From the NCBI GenBank assembly GCA_015179045.1, contig WHUZ01000055.1, forward strand, positions 186,001-250,000: DNA of 64,000 bases. The letters are read 5' to 3'. The notes under the pieces were generated by a model. The model was not told where the DNA came from. It did not search any database and saw nothing but the letters and a program-made list of their open reading frames with translations. This DNA comes from Kalaharituber pfeilii (Eukaryota > Ascomycota > Pezizomycetes > Pezizales > Pezizaceae). Position 1 is the stretch's first letter. Each line of letters opens with the position of its first letter. The translations under genes were made by a program, and so were the position numbers. Positions 32,761 to 46,525 of this stretch are shown here, piece after piece.

Positions 32761-34938
32761 ACTGGTGGGTTCACGGGGCTTAACTTGCGGGTATAGGGGG
32801 CTTCGGATGGACCGTACCAGGTCAACAGCATGGTGGGCGGAGAAAGCCTTGCTGAGTTGGTCATGAAATCAGTCAAGGAAGCTTGTATATCATGACAGTT
32901 ACTGTACCAGATCCCGGTTAGACTGGTTTGTGTAAATAATGAACAGTTCATGGGAGGGCATGGTGCTGGGGTTTGTCAGTCATGTATATGATACGGGAAC
33001 TATAATTGAGGGTAACAGGCAATCCTAATCCTATTTGTACATGATCTCAAAGTATCTAAGGTGGATTTTTTTTTTTTGGCGGAGGGCGGTTTAAAATACG
33101 AAATCGAAAGGTACAGACACTGGTATACGTAGATTGATATTCATTGTCTCTGCTTTGGTTTATTGTTACAATATTTATGGGGGTTTTCAAATGCTCTTTG
33201 GTACATAAATAAATTGTTAGTTCTATCTGTACAAAGAGTCACCATCCTGAGGTCAAAGCATATTGATATGAGGCCGAAAGCTACTCTACATCTAAGTGTA
33301 ACTCTGAACTTTGATACTACTTACGCATTCTGATTGCCCTTTTGATGGGTGCTCGAGAGTAATATAACTGCATGTCCTCGCGAGCTGTGCAATTCCAGCA
33401 GCTGTAACTGTATATACAGCATCTGCCAAGTGCTTCAAGCTGCTCAATGCACATCCTCCTGCAAGAAAACGCAACAGGAAGTCCCCAGCACGACAACTCG
33501 TATAGCGACCCCGAGGGAGGCCATGTTTCCAGAACTGGGAATTGGGATCAAACTATAGCGCGGGCTAAAGCTATCACCGCACTCCATCCTAGTACTCATC
33601 TTTTCTCTCTTCTCACCTTCATCCACTGGCTTCACTTTTGCTACTCATTCAGCAATTGTGATTTTAGCCATGATCTACGTCTTCGTCATGTCCACATTTA
33701 CATCCGGGTACGAGAATAACTACAAGCCTGCCTTCCATTAGCATTCAATCTGAGCCCATAGGCAATGAATGTTCCTCCCAATAAAGTGGATCCAAATTAT
33801 GATCTCTAATAGGTATTCACCACCTTGTACTTGTCTGCACCGGAGAAGACAAACTCATCAGTGTATTTAATATACCGCCAGAGTGGCTCTAAAAATGTGG
33901 CACTCGCTTCAACAGTGATTTCTAGATTGCATTGGATGGTGCTGCGGATCCTCCGGGACCTGCATCCGCACCAGCACCCACATCTCCTTCCCCACTTTCC
34001 GTCCTTCCGGCACCCATGCCCATGCTTCTGCCACTCGTAGACCCATACCTCTGGTATCGGCGATACCCATGCTTCTGTCGCTCCGGTTTCGAGGGCCCCA
34101 CTCCCGAACAGATTGATAATGTCTTCTTGAGCAACGAGGAAGGGATATTCCACGATTGGAGAAAATGAGGGGTAGGGGGAGAGAGAGAAGGGAGAAGGAG
34201 GTTGTGGTACATTTAATTCACTTTTAAGTATATTCAATAATTGACCATGGAGGTAGTATCAAATTCAAATTCAAATTCAAATTTTTTTTTTTATCCGAAA
34301 ATCTTCCAAGCTTCCATTCTACGTAAATTCATACTAATGGGACTGACTTTCTCAGCGACGGTAGTCGTTTCTCTGTGGCACTTCAAATTTTGACTTTGGC
34401 GCAATCGCGGAATGCCTCAGTGCGGAAGATTCCTCCTACATCGTGCTAGGCCCTCAGGATATTAAGTGAATTTGTTAAACGTAATTTACCATATTTTATG
34501 AAATGCCAATTTAAGAAGCAGTAAACTATCAAGCTTTTTGCAATTCCCCAACATGCGAGGAGCTTTTGGCCCAAGGTTGACCGACATTGTGTCCCCTCAG
34601 TTTAGATGGCTCGGGGAGAATTACATCCGGGAAAAGCCGCGGGAGACTATCATCCAATCTACTCAAGATATATGGATTGCAGTTTGGGGTTTAGGGGAAT
34701 CTCCAAGGGAAATAAACATGGATGAAGAGACTGGAGCGATCGCAGCCGGCTTGTTGGGCTGATCCATAGTGAGTCCCCCAGACCCTCACAAGCCTTAGTT
34801 TCTGAAGTTCATTACCCTCAAGAGCTTCTCGACGAACTCCTATAAAAATTGAGAGAATCACTGGAATGCAAACCATTGCCCAAACTAGGGAGTGCCTATA
34901 AGAATAATCAGTGACAGAGAAGGAAAATTTATGAGCCA
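32761..34938. other. Spacer, no supported gene
   Basis: A Pro/Ser-rich frame and its antisense at 33,806-34,237 overlap fully and neither resembles a known protein. A (CAAATT)n microsatellite with T run lies at about 34,258-34,290. Otherwise nothing recognised. Confidence 0.45.
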
Positions 34939-35245
34939 CTTTTTGTCAACCCTTATGTCGCTGGCAGGGGCAAAGTATCGATGACAACAGCGTATCATCC
35001 ACGAGCAGATGGACAATCAGAAAGAAGAAACAGAACGATGGAGAATCATTGCCGTAGAACGTCCAGAGTGGGATTGGGTGGATATGCTACCTGCGGTGGA
35101 ATTAACACACCTCAACGCCACATAGTGCAAGTGGGAGCTCTCCATTCAAACTATTATATTCAGATACACCTCGTACCCTTGGAGACGCAGGACGCCAGAT
35201 TCGATGGAGGCGGAGAGAGGCTCTCACAAGAGAGCTGGCAAAGGA
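34939..35245 (+). pseudogene. Ty3/gypsy integrase fragment
   Basis: MTTAYHPRADGQSERRNRTM (from 34,981) is the highly conserved gypsy integrase motif around the catalytic Glu. Frame shifts then expose RPEWDWVDMLPAVELTHLNA and SASGSSPFKLLYSDTPRTLG, the usual next blocks of the integrase core. At least two frameshifts and stops separate them, and no LTR or other pol domain adjoins, so this is a relic. Confidence 0.88.
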
Positions 35246-36017
35246 TTACGCCAGCGGAGGGAATTGATGAACAATAACAGAGACGCTTCTAACTCAGGCT
35301 ACATTATTAGTGAATGGAAACTGGCAGATGGGGAAGATAAGTTGGTGGAAGAGGCTTGGTGGGTTGAAATCGAGAGTTGAGGGCGAGAAAGCTTTAATTC
35401 TTGCTGGTGTATGGCATGTATATGTGTGCAAAAATTGTTTTCAGATATGGTGATATAATCTAAAGAGGCAGTTTGAAGGGCTCTTGATTTACGCGGTGGC
35501 ATGAAAACTATTCATGGAGGTAGGGTGGAAGGACGTGATTCTGTCCTGCTTGTATAACCTCCCCTCCTCCCCTAGATGTTATCTCTCACTATCGACATAT
35601 ATTGGATATAAATGAATTTTCCCCTCATACTTTCTTTACTGAACTGTAAACAAAAAAATCATGAATATATTATATATATATGTATGCCATTTTTCCATAT
35701 TACTCAAGTACCCAAAAGCCCAAATTTGTAATTCACCCCCTTCTCTTCTCTTCTTCCCACTTCCCCACAAAAATATATCATACCCAAGAATACACACACA
35801 AAAAAAAGAAAAAACCCAACAATAACCGTCCTGAAATAAACATAAATGACAATAACATATATCAAAATTACAAACGATAATCACACAATGAAAATCAACA
35901 AAAACGATAAATAGGAAAAAAAAACAAAACCCCATAAATGACAGAACAAGTTTCAAGTGTGTAGAACTAAATTCGACTAACAGAGATGTGTGCAAAAAAA
36001 AACATAAAAACCTCAAG

Positions 36018-36048
<31 letters not shown>

Positions 36049-36189
36049 ATCTTTTTCTTTGATATACGACTGCATGAAAGGTGATAGATCAAAACAGAAC
36101 TAATGTGTAGCAATCAACAGAAGCAAACAATGATGATGATGATGATGGTGATGATGGTGGTGGTGATGATGAATGATGGTAACAATGAA

Positions 36190-36221
<32 letters not shown>

Positions 36222-36501
36222 GGGCATGCTGCATTCTCGCGAATGGCGTCACACATCATTTCAGTGCCCCACTTCGTATGCTTGCTCTAAAATATCCTTT
36301 TTTTCGCTGTCGACAATGGAAGAATTAATTCGGGATCATGTAAGTTTCGGTGAACTGATGCAAATTCATGTCTATGAACTGGTTCAAAGCACTTTGGCTG
36401 GAAGCCGGATGATAATCAGTAAGCCTAAAATTGCACCCCCCAATAACTCTCTCATCAGCGCTCTTCACTCCCTCTTGTTTCAGTCCTCATTCTTCACCTT
36501 C
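35246..36501. other. Low-complexity spacer downstream of the kinase-like gene
   Basis: No gene. A29 run at 36,018-36,046; imperfect (ATG)n at about 36,128-36,175; A26 followed directly by G11 at 36,188-36,224. The 3' end of the minus-strand kinase-like gene lies at its right border. Confidence 0.6.
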
Positions 36502-38980
36502 CTACGTCCTCCGCGAACAAGGTCTACTATCTGCCGCCTCAGCGAACCCCGAATCCCACGTCCTTGTCGGTTTATACCCGCTTTCCCCACCGGGACCCTC
36601 AATCGCCTTCCCCGTACGGTTGTCCTTTGGGCTCACCGTACCGTTACCAGTAACGGGTGTCTTTCCTTTATCCGGCGCCTTCGAAGATCCATTCGTACTT
36701 CCCGTAGCTTGCTTTTGCGGCTTTGTAGCCCCATTACTCTGCTTATCGGATGGTCCGACGGTAGATGTCTTTGGCACTTCCACGTCGTCTACGACTTCAT
36801 CTAGGGGTTGGAACACCTCATCTTGAAGACCTGTATTTGATTCGATACCGGCTTCGTACCTCTCGAAGTTTTCCTCAGAGTCGATCAAGTTCTCACCGAC
36901 GTATCTTGTTCCATTGGTACCGTTACCCTTGTTTGCATCATGCTCACGTCGAACTATCGGTGCAACAGGCCCCGAGAATGCTGGGGTTGTGAGAACACCT
37001 CCGGTAATAGTAGGTACTGGGATAGGAATTGAGTACCCATTCATCTGGACGTATTGCATCTGGGGTTGAGGGATTGATGGTGAAGGGGGTGATGAAAGGC
37101 TTCCATCTTCAAATGGAGCGATCGCTTCAACAATGTTAGGCGAAAGCGGTGGCGTTACATCTCCATCCGCCCTGCTGGGGGATGTAGTAGGGAATCGTGA
37201 CAGGAGGTCTTTCGCGTACGGACTAATATAAAGTAGTGTAAATAGGGATTAAAGAACCTTTGAACGGGGAACGAGTTGAAGCTTACCGTAGTTGCGGTTT
37301 AGGATTCAGACAATCTCGCACTATATCCTGATAGTACTTCGGTATATCCGACGTTGATTCAAATTCTAGGGGTCTCGAGGTATACTCCGGCTCGTCATTC
37401 TCCATCGCAATTCCCCATAGACACATACCAAGCTGGAATATGTCCGACTTAACACCAATATAAATCCCAATCCTTTGAAGTCCTTCAATCATCACTGTGA
37501 TTTCCGGCGGCTCCCATCCGACCGGGCATCCTCTCCGATTAATATCTATAATCTTTGCATCCTCATTCTCATCAATGACAATATTCGACAGCGTAAAGTC
37601 ACCCTGGACGTATCCAGCTTCATGGATATCCGCCAATCCAGTACAAATTTGTCGCGCCCATTTCTCTCGAAGTGTCCAAGGTAACCGTCCTTTTTCCGTG
37701 TAAAGAATGTCGATGAGAGCCCCTCTTGGAGCATAGCTAATCAAGAGGCCTTTCACCTTCTCCATTTTATCATCTACGACACAACCGCCGAATCTAATGA
37801 CATTACTTGAATGACGAAGAGCATATAATGCGTTAATTTCGTAGAGGAATTCGTCAACAGTATCTGGGCTAGGGATTTCCTTTTTGATGTATACCTGATT
37901 TCCAAGGTAGACTTTGTATACAAACCCTGACAAATGTGAGTCAAAGTCGAGGTCTGACTCCCTTATTTTAGGACAATCAAGGTGAGCAATAGCATGCACA
38001 GAAGGATAATGAATGATCTCATGCATGTCCTCTGTGACATGAACGTTCAGTCGTCCCTTATGGGTGTGCAATTTAAGATTTGTCGTTGTTGGATAGAATT
38101 GTATTTCCCTGAGAGACTCTTTAATTGCATCGTAGATCCTATTGCTCTTTTCCTTCTGACTCTTTATCTGTGAAAGTTCCTGCTCAAGGGAACCGTCCTC
38201 TGCATGCCGATAATCACATGAAACTGTGACCCGATGCCTACACTTCGGCGTCGGTGAATATGTCACAAAAAACTTCTCCCGGTGTGAATGATCCCGAAAA
38301 TGCATACTAAGATTAAGAACCCATTTCCAATCAGGCTGGTCGTCTTGAGTCCTTGGGTCCCACTCTCCGGGACCGTTTCCAAAGTTGCCCCGTGCATCGA
38401 TACTCTGCTCATCATACGTGCTCGCGGCAGTGATTTGTCGTTCTAGCAGAGCGTCATCCTGTCCCTGCTGTTGTTGCTCCTGATTCTGTGATTGTGAATG
38501 CTGGAATGGTAGTTGGGGCATTCGAGGGGAAATAGGAGAAAGATTCGGCCCATTGGTCTGAGCCTGGTGGATTATGGAAGCCCTTGGGTCCACATAGCTT
38601 CTTCGCTTATCGTAATTCTCATTCAAGTTGCCTTCAGAAAGTGAGGATATTGGCTGTAGTGAGGCTGAAGTGTCTCTCGGATTCCAGGAGTTCCTGAAAC
38701 GACGCTCATGCTTCTCCTGCGGCGACAGCGGCGTCTCCGCGAGCTTCTCCCGCTTCTCGGACTTCTGTCGCTGGATTCCTGGCTTTGGAATCACAGTTTT
38801 CGCTCCCTTGCCGATGGCAGCGCTGCTGCTGAGGTTTTGCGAGTCAGTCTGCGGTACTTCGTCCTTCCCGCCCCGTCTCAATTTCCGCTTGAAACGGGAA
38901 ACTAAGCTGTTTTTGCCGCTCACGAAGCCCATGTTGTCGGACTGGACAGTCGATGGTAGGTGAGGAGACGAAAGGGCCAT
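36502..38980 (-). CDS. Fungal protein kinase-like protein with non-canonical catalytic loop
   Basis: Two exons, 38,980-37,287 and 37,222-36,502, intron GTAAGC...TTAG; 804 aa from the ATG at 38,980 (GCCATGG context; ATGs at 39,001 and 38,932 are alternatives). Seen: a disordered basic N terminus with a Gln run, a middle region, then a kinase-like domain at about residues 350-560. YLGNQVYIKKEI carries a plausible beta-3 Lys; FLYEINALYALRHSSNVIRF carries the alpha-C Glu; the catalytic loop reads GYVQGDFTLSNIVID (Asp near 461, Asn near 466) instead of HRDLKPEN; the DFG position reads IIDIN; GWEPPE stands where APE would be. Metal and catalytic positions are thus partly kept while His-Arg and Phe-Gly are lost. 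The C-terminal 240 residues are disordered. It could be an active atypical kinase or a pseudokinase. Splice joining restores QLRPYAKDLLSRF. Confidence 0.85.
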
Positions 38981-41900
38981 GGCGTAGGGCGAGGGTCTCA
39001 TCAAAGTGGTATATGTATGCGTGTAGGCAAGTATGCTGCGAGTCGTATGCTGTGCAATGTGCGTGAGTATGTATGCTGAGTGAAAAAGGCACCAATTGCC
39101 GACCGGGGACACAACTGGTCGTTCCTTCAGGCCGAGAAGCGAGTCATATACCCGATTTTCGGATGCCGTGTTCTGTTATGGCCACTCTGTGCTTGAGGAA
39201 TTTCTTATTCTGCGCGCACCCCTGTGCTGGAGGGGGTGCAGCCAGCCTGTCGCGGCAGGCGTGCGATCGAGCGAGAGCGAGTCAGACAGCAGAGGCTGCA
39301 GAGCGTACGGCTTGGGCTGCGCACAAGACGGGGGGTGGATGGCGACCGGGCAGGCTACACATACGCAGCAGAGGTCAGGACGAGGCTCGAACCTGATCTT
39401 CGAGAACACAGTGCGGACACTATTGTATTGTATGATTCAAGGCGCGATGCGCAGCGGCAGGTTTCATGACAAGCGCCCTGCTGCGTGCGGCGAGAGGGAT
39501 GGGCAAGCACCGCACGCACGCACTTGGGCGGTCAGGATGCACCGAGACAAAACGAGAGCGCCATCGTCGTACTTACCGCCAATGCGCGGCAAGAGTTTGT
39601 AGAGTACTCTGCTGTACCTGCTCCGCCCACCTTACCAAAGCATGCAAACTTGTAACGCTACCGCCCCAGCCTTGCAAGCCGGCCCTGTGGCTGGAGCAAG
39701 CCCTCAGCTGAGTCCACTTCCGCTGCGCTGGGCCGGGGGCCAGACATGGCAGCCCCCCGCCTGCGCAAGCGGCGTACCATCAGGGATGACGGTGCCGACG
39801 GGCCCTTGTACTGTAAGGTTTATCGTGATGCAGGCGCAAACAGACTGCTCCGTAGATGCAGGCCACCCTCTGATAATGACGATCACAATTGCAACGGCTG
39901 GGGGTCTCTGGTGGGGTGTGGAGCGATTGGCTCCAGTTTTGTTGCCAAGTCCATAACAATCAGCCCAGCGGGGGACGATATTTATTAATTCGATGCGAGC
40001 CAGTCCAGTGAACAAGTAGACATTCCTCCCATTCGTTTTCCGACATGAACGGAACGGGTAGAAAAAACGAAAGAAAACAATCTGAACCAACGAAGACTCT
40101 AAGATGCAGTCCTTCTCCTGCTTTCCGGTTAATATTTTGCTGTCTTGGTTCTGCTTTGTTGTGCTGTGCAACGCTAGCCAAGCTGTATGACGATGCGTTG
40201 TATCGTATTTGCGTACTCGAGTACCCGGTACCTTCCAAGCCCTCGCCAATTGTATGCTCCTGACAGGGACTTGAGAAAAACTCAGCAAGCGGGCAGTCTT
40301 CGGCAACCAAGCACTGATGTTAGCGTGACATGGGTGAGCCATGCCTATGAAAGAGGGTGTACTGCTCGCGCTTCCTATAACTTCAAAAGCTGTTGGCTGC
40401 AACAGCAAATGCAGATAAGCGCGGCGCTGCACAGCACGAGTTCCAATAAAGACGCAGAGTTATCGAGCAGTAATGGATTATGTATAAGAAACAATGATTT
40501 CCCAAATTGGTTCGTAGAAGGAGTGCAGGTTCTGAGATGCCAATATAAGGGTATCAAGTGATCGAGGCGTGATTATGGGATGAGGTAACAGGTGAGAAAG
40601 AAAGATTGCAAAGGTTCCGGGAAGGAATCGGCGCTGTGTCCATTAATCAGAGAGAGCCCAAAAATGCTGAGCGCAGCAGCAAACGAAGATAAATAGGACT
40701 TACAGTTATATCTCCAGGTGGAGAAGTACGCTGAAGAAACTAGAGAACTTGGAGTAACCAATCTCAGAGTGTATAAACTCTTCAGTCGACGACAATTCTC
40801 ACAAAGAGAAGCGCTAACGTTGGACTCAGAATGCACATGCGCAGATCTATCATCTATCAACAGTCAATGGTATCTAGAATACTGGTACTCAAATGAATTC
40901 TCATGCTGTCCAGCAAACGGAACTGTTAAAAAATTTGGCCAAAAAGGCGAACCATGTAAACCTTGCAATCCAAGTTCCTGATCATCCGAAAGCGGTGTCA
41001 TTTTTGGCACTGAATTGTTTTACCAATGGTCACAACATTGCACATATTGAACCCTGGAGTTTTGAAATCAAGATGTGAGTAGTTCAGTTTTCGAAGGCAA
41101 CAGGTATTGCCCTAATGCTGCAAGCGCTTGTAGACGTAAGAGCATGTGTAGATGCGTGTACCTAAAGTGAGTTGGTTGATGAGCAGAGCTGTGTAGCCAG
41201 CGCTGTGTAGCCAGCCAAGTGAATGTGGCCTACCAGGCGAAGTCGCATGCATGCATAACCACCATGATTGGTATATGTTTCACCTGCATAGAATGCCTCC
41301 AAAATTTAGTGTTTTGAGTAAATCAGTACGTGTTCGATAACGCCCTTGCAGTCAAGACCTCAACTGCTTACAGTATATCAATCATCGGGTATAACGTATA
41401 TTGGTATTGCGCTCGTCTTACTGCTTCAACCTATGTTCTCCTAAGCACGGGTTTCACTTCCTCCTGTTCTTTGTTGTGTATTTCGCCTATAAACGACTTG
41501 TTCCGTCAGGGAGTAGAAACTAGCACCGCATGATGCATGCACACAAACTCTCCAATATCCAAACTCCCCTGTTCCGTGGGCCATCATGTCAAAAATCATC
41601 CACACCTCGCACCACCTACAGCTACCCCACCCCTTCGTCAGTTGGAAAATGGAAAAATTGCTAAAAGTTTGGCTTGGCTGCTTTCCACGTCTAACTGTGT
41701 ATCAGCGTAGCTAGATTTCTTGACATCGAATTTTTGTACACGAATTTGTATACCTTGTCTCACTTCCTGTTGAATTGGTCGCTGTTCTTCACGCAGGCAG
41801 GCACTTTGGGTGGCATGAAAATGGTTATGCTCACAGTTATGCTTGCCAGTCGGGAGTCGCTGGGACGTCTGCTGCCTTCAGTTCCGCTGGCAGACTAGCT

Positions 41901-44900
41901 TAGGCCGACTTCTACTTCCACTTACATCATATGTGCTTGTTGTTAAACAACCAGGGTCGGGTGCCAAGACCATTGAACAACAAGTCACAGCAGCCCGAGA
42001 ACTGTGGAGAACATCCTGCAGCAGAAGCCCAGCCGGACTTATTCACCGTTTTCTCCATCTCCCATTCCAAGGCTCCAGAGATGCCCCCTTTCTATCATCC
42101 TCTAAACAATATCCCCCGGAAGCCCTGCAGCTTTCGGGAACCCGATTGAGATATCTTGTCTTTCCAGCTGACCGAGGCATTTTCACTAGTCGGATCCATA
42201 GGCTGTATTCACGTGTTGTTCCTAATTATTCCAAGGGCATGTATGTTGACTGGTGTTATTTGATGCAGAGAGCCAGGCAGGCTAGCCTCTCATTCTGCTA
42301 TCAGAGCCTTGCCCGGCTTAATGGTAGCATCCAAAGCTAGAGCCCTCGAAGTAAGAAAATGCGACACTAATGCTGATGGATAAGCTTCTACAAATGGGTA
42401 TGCTGTTCTCACCGCCCAAGCCTTGTATCATAACCCAGCATCCTACTGTATTTATACCCCTCAATTGACCTGATGTGGAGCACACTATCGTGGCACCAAT
42501 CACATTCTCCTCGTCCCCAACTTTGATTGGGCGTACGCAACAAAATGCGCAGTTCTCGCTGTACAATTGGTATGGACATGAAAACAAAGACATTCTCCTT
42601 ACTTTGTGAGTGAATTAGATTCAGAGGATTAAGAAATTATGCACATGAGAACTATTAATTGTAGCGTATGCTTACATTCTATCCTAATAAACATGCGTTG
42701 ATATTATGCTACTGTAGGGTGAGAGGCTTATCCATCATGTGTCAAGACATTGATGCAGCAGCGATATTTAGAATATTATTCTGAAACAAGGGTATCCGTC
42801 TTCAGAGGAACAGGTGTGGCAAAAAATGCACGTTCGCAGGGCACATAAAGTCTATCATTATGCACTGTGGACCAAGGCTGGAATGATAAGGTCCTTTGGT
42901 TGACGTGAACGCCTTATGTCGTCCTGCAAGAGGTTTGAGACTGCTGCGGGAAGCCTCCAAGCATGTAACATGTAATATACTGTTGCATTGATACGTACTG
43001 GCGGTGAATATTAACTAATGCTCCGTGATAGACAAATGCGGAATGTAGTTCTGAATTTCGTCTGAGCCTTGCAACGTATGTGACACTGCGGGAAGGTTTG
43101 GTTGCCATGATTGCTTTCGCTTAACCTGTGGATCATGGTGCGCCATGTGGGGATCACCAGATTGCAAACAATCATTAGCTGTAAGCCTTCCTTGGTCTGG
43201 CTAGGAGAATAAAGTGAGGATTTATGCAGAGCGCATAATTAGCTTACTGAAACATTTTACAGACACATCAGGATCATGTGAGAAGGGCAAATATGCCATT
43301 GCCATTGCGAATAATTCAGGAACAAGACATTTGCCCTACATATGTTTTTGCGAACTAACCGCACATGGATCACTACGAAGGAACGTAGGATCTGCCGACT
43401 TCGAATTTGATGTTCAAAACACACGCATCAAAATAGCTACACATGCTCAGCCCCATGGGGCTAATCCTTCCTGAGAGATTATGAATGAGCGAGAATATAG
43501 GACCACCATTGGCGATGAGAGATCATGTGAAAGTCATCAATTGCTTGAAGGGTGTCGTTGGTGTTCATGACGTGGCTGAGTGCATCGTCATCACTGAACC
43601 ATTTTAGTATCATCTCATTAGTGTGCAATTTCAGTGTGGCCTTGATGAGCAGCTATTCTTACAATCATTACTTACCTAGTTGGGTAGTCATCGCGACAAC
43701 GAGTTTCAACCAGACGTCACCCTCAGCGTATTCAGCGTACAGTTCGCATGTCAGCATTTAGGCAGTTTGATATGTTTTACTATGCGTTGGAGAGATTTAC
43801 ATGCGAATCTGTGAACGTATTTCATCTGCAAGTGCTATAGAGCGGCGACGCCTTCGCGACGACGAAAGTTCTCGCGATCCATTGCACATGAACAATTTGG
43901 AATAGACATCGCAATTGATCACGAAATCGATGTTCGGTTCCAGATTCAGCTACACAAGGTATACGTACGATGCACACGAAACTTTTGCCCCCACCAGTAT
44001 CGTAAACCCTCCAGCATGAAGTATGGTACACAAGAACTAGTCGACTGACGTGTCCTGATACAAGCTGAAGCCCTAGACACATGAGCCATGTTTGGCTGTG
44101 TCGTCCTGAAGGCGCAACTCTGGGGCTGGGGAGTAAAGAGAAAAATCACGAGGCGGGAGCTCGAAAACCACGATCTGGAACCTTCATTTCACATTGCACG
44201 GACCTAGCGCGTGGCAAGAGCTGCAATGATGCAGTGCAATAGTGTTGAAATTTAGATAGAATGTTGGGTTGAGTCTGGAGCTAACTGTTTGGGGTGTAAA
44301 GCTGAGTGAACGTGTAATGGCTCATGATCAGCTATGCTATTGGGAGTGCACATTTGTCAAGATCTTCCTATTGGAAAGGTTCTCTCATCTAAAGTTCTTA
44401 TGACCCCTTAACCCCGGGAGAAGTAGCTGTGTAACAGAACCTTAAGCAGAAGTACTAGGAGACAGCCCTATTCAAGAAACCAAATCCCGCTGGCGTTCCT
44501 ATCAATGCATGAGTTTTTGTGAGGGCTGATTTTACTCAAAAATCCAACACCTAGAGATATATGAGTGCTAACATCCAATCAAATGACAATATTTACCACT
44601 AAACCAACCTATCATGTTCATGCTACGTCCATCGACGCTGTACGAGGCGAGAGCTATATAGACGTATAGTCGAAGATTCTGCATCAAGCCGAGACCTAAA
44701 CGTGAGCTATGGCATGAAGGGCTATGGCTCAAATATTGGGAGACTAGCAAAGGCCATGGTGCAGCGCCATTGACATGGGGAGGCCATTAAACGAAGTCTC
44801 GGCTACGTTGAGTAAGGTGCTATTTTCAACAAGATTCCCTGGCTAAAAACCTCTCTTTGAATGGGAGTCAGAACGAATTGTAAATATTCGAGAAATACCT

Positions 44901-46458
44901 ACCAGCCCATCAGGCCTTGGACTTCTTGTCTCATTCAAATTAATCACCTTTACGCATGAGAATACAATCCCATATGCCATATAACAAGAATATTATGGTG
45001 TACGCAACTTTCAAATCATTTACAGATGAGAAGCTTGACACGTTGCCAGCAGGGCATCGGAAAGGGCTGGCGAAGGAAGTGAGAGTACCAAAATGCACCT
45101 GTGCAAAACTACCGAAGTAGAATATTTTATATTCTAGATATCTGTAATCCCGTGACTGTATTAGAGCTCCTTGAAGCAGGATGGTCGGTTCAGGGTAACT
45201 GAATATAGGATGTATCCGTGTACCGTCAGAATTTGCGAATAAGACTGTAGCCTTAAACACGTGACATAAGTTCTGACCTGGGGCCTCTCACAATCTTATG
45301 CATGAGTACTTCGGGACATGGGGTGGTATTTACGGTAGTGTGTGATTCGAGGCTACTGTTCATTTAACCAAAAAAAGAAAGAAAAAACAATTTATTCTCA
45401 TAGTTGATCTCCAAAGCATGTCTCCCCATCTAAACTACTCTGTGGTTATTGAATTCTATAGTAAATGTGTAAGAAAAGCGCTCGTTCACCAGCGTAGATA
45501 CGCTTTACGGTTACACAATCGTAAATGATACTTTCTCTTACCCCTTAGTAAACAGGTGCACCATCGCCCACAGGTGTTTACCCTGAACAGTGTACGATAC
45601 CCTGCTGCAATTGGTATACCTTACATTGCTTGCTTACACCTTATGCATACGTTGTCTATGTACATTAATTATGTTGAGGTATATCTGCATGTTGAGGACT
45701 ATATTTGGCAGAGTAATGATTGCTGGTGGTATGTGTCCACAGATCGGGCTTGGTATAACGCAATCATCTGCTTTTACAACATCTCATAGATGTATAATGG
45801 GCAGCACTGGGAGCTGAACACCGGACTAGACACTGAACTGGACGCTGGATTGGATGCTGGGCTAGGTGCTTGGCTGGTTACTGTATATATAGAGCCTATT
45901 AAGTTTGAGTGTGTGGTGCATGGTGATAGTAGTGCAGACTATCTTTTTCTCACCTTTCGAAACACACTTTTTTTAGCTGTAGAACTACCCTCTCTGGTTA
46001 CCCTCACAAAGGTGCAATGCTACACCTTTGCCACGCATAGAAGAAAAGTGTATCGTACACCACTGATTTTACTCCTTCTGGGATAACCACAAGGACTATC
46101 CTTTGGTACCTGTTCCACCTCATATAAATCCTGCTGGCAAGCGAAATTTGCACAAAAGCAAAGATGTACCCAACGATTGATTAAATTCCTCAGCACTTAA
46201 ATTCATATCACATAATGAAGCCCAGGAAGCGTCAGTTTTCAACGGCCATAGGCTGAAGTAAACGAGGCATCCTACCATATATATCTAAGCTTCTGATTGC
46301 CAAACTTATTTCTACGATGGGTGACCACGATCCAAATTCACACACACTGTACCTATAAACGGCATCCAGGAGGACGAGACTAGCCAGGAGCTACAAATGG
46401 AAGCGTGTCACAAGTAGTGTCCGATTTCTGAAGTATATGATAATCTAGGTCGTCTCCC
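38981..46458. other. Gene-poor spacer, about 7.5 kb
   Basis: No convincing gene. Immediately upstream of the kinase-like gene (39,000-39,720) the sequence is GC-richer and likely contains its promoter. Frames at 41,843-42,340 (165 codons, plus), 44,940-45,260 (minus) and 45,556-46,086 (plus) have no recognisable domain and ordinary random composition. Tiny direct duplications (GCTGTGTAGCCAGC twice, near 41,190-41,215) occur. Confidence 0.5.
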
Positions 46459-46525
46459 TGTTTGGCATCTTGGCATTGTCGACTTCCCTCTTGGGTATCT
46501 TGGCATTGCTACTTTCTGTGAGGTG
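46459..46525 (+). repeat. LTR-derived fragment (same family as solo LTR at 59,129)
   Basis: Starts TGTTTGGCATCTTGG and contains GGGTATCTTGGCATTGCTAC, matching the 5' part of the solo LTR. Homology fades after about 65 bp. Confidence 0.6.

Noticed and set aside
33806..34237. 143-codon minus-strand frame and overlapping plus-strand frames
   Set aside because: Pro/Ser/Gly-rich on all frames, fully overlapping, no domain; low-complexity artefact.
41843..42340. 165-codon plus-strand frame
   Set aside because: No family resemblance and it lies among stop-rich sequence; chance length is plausible over 7.5 kb of spacer.
45588..46066. Inverted repeat CAGTGTACGATAC / GTATCGTACACCACTG
   Set aside because: Only about 13 bases match, the ends are offset and there is no TA duplication, so it may be coincidence or a very old MITE.
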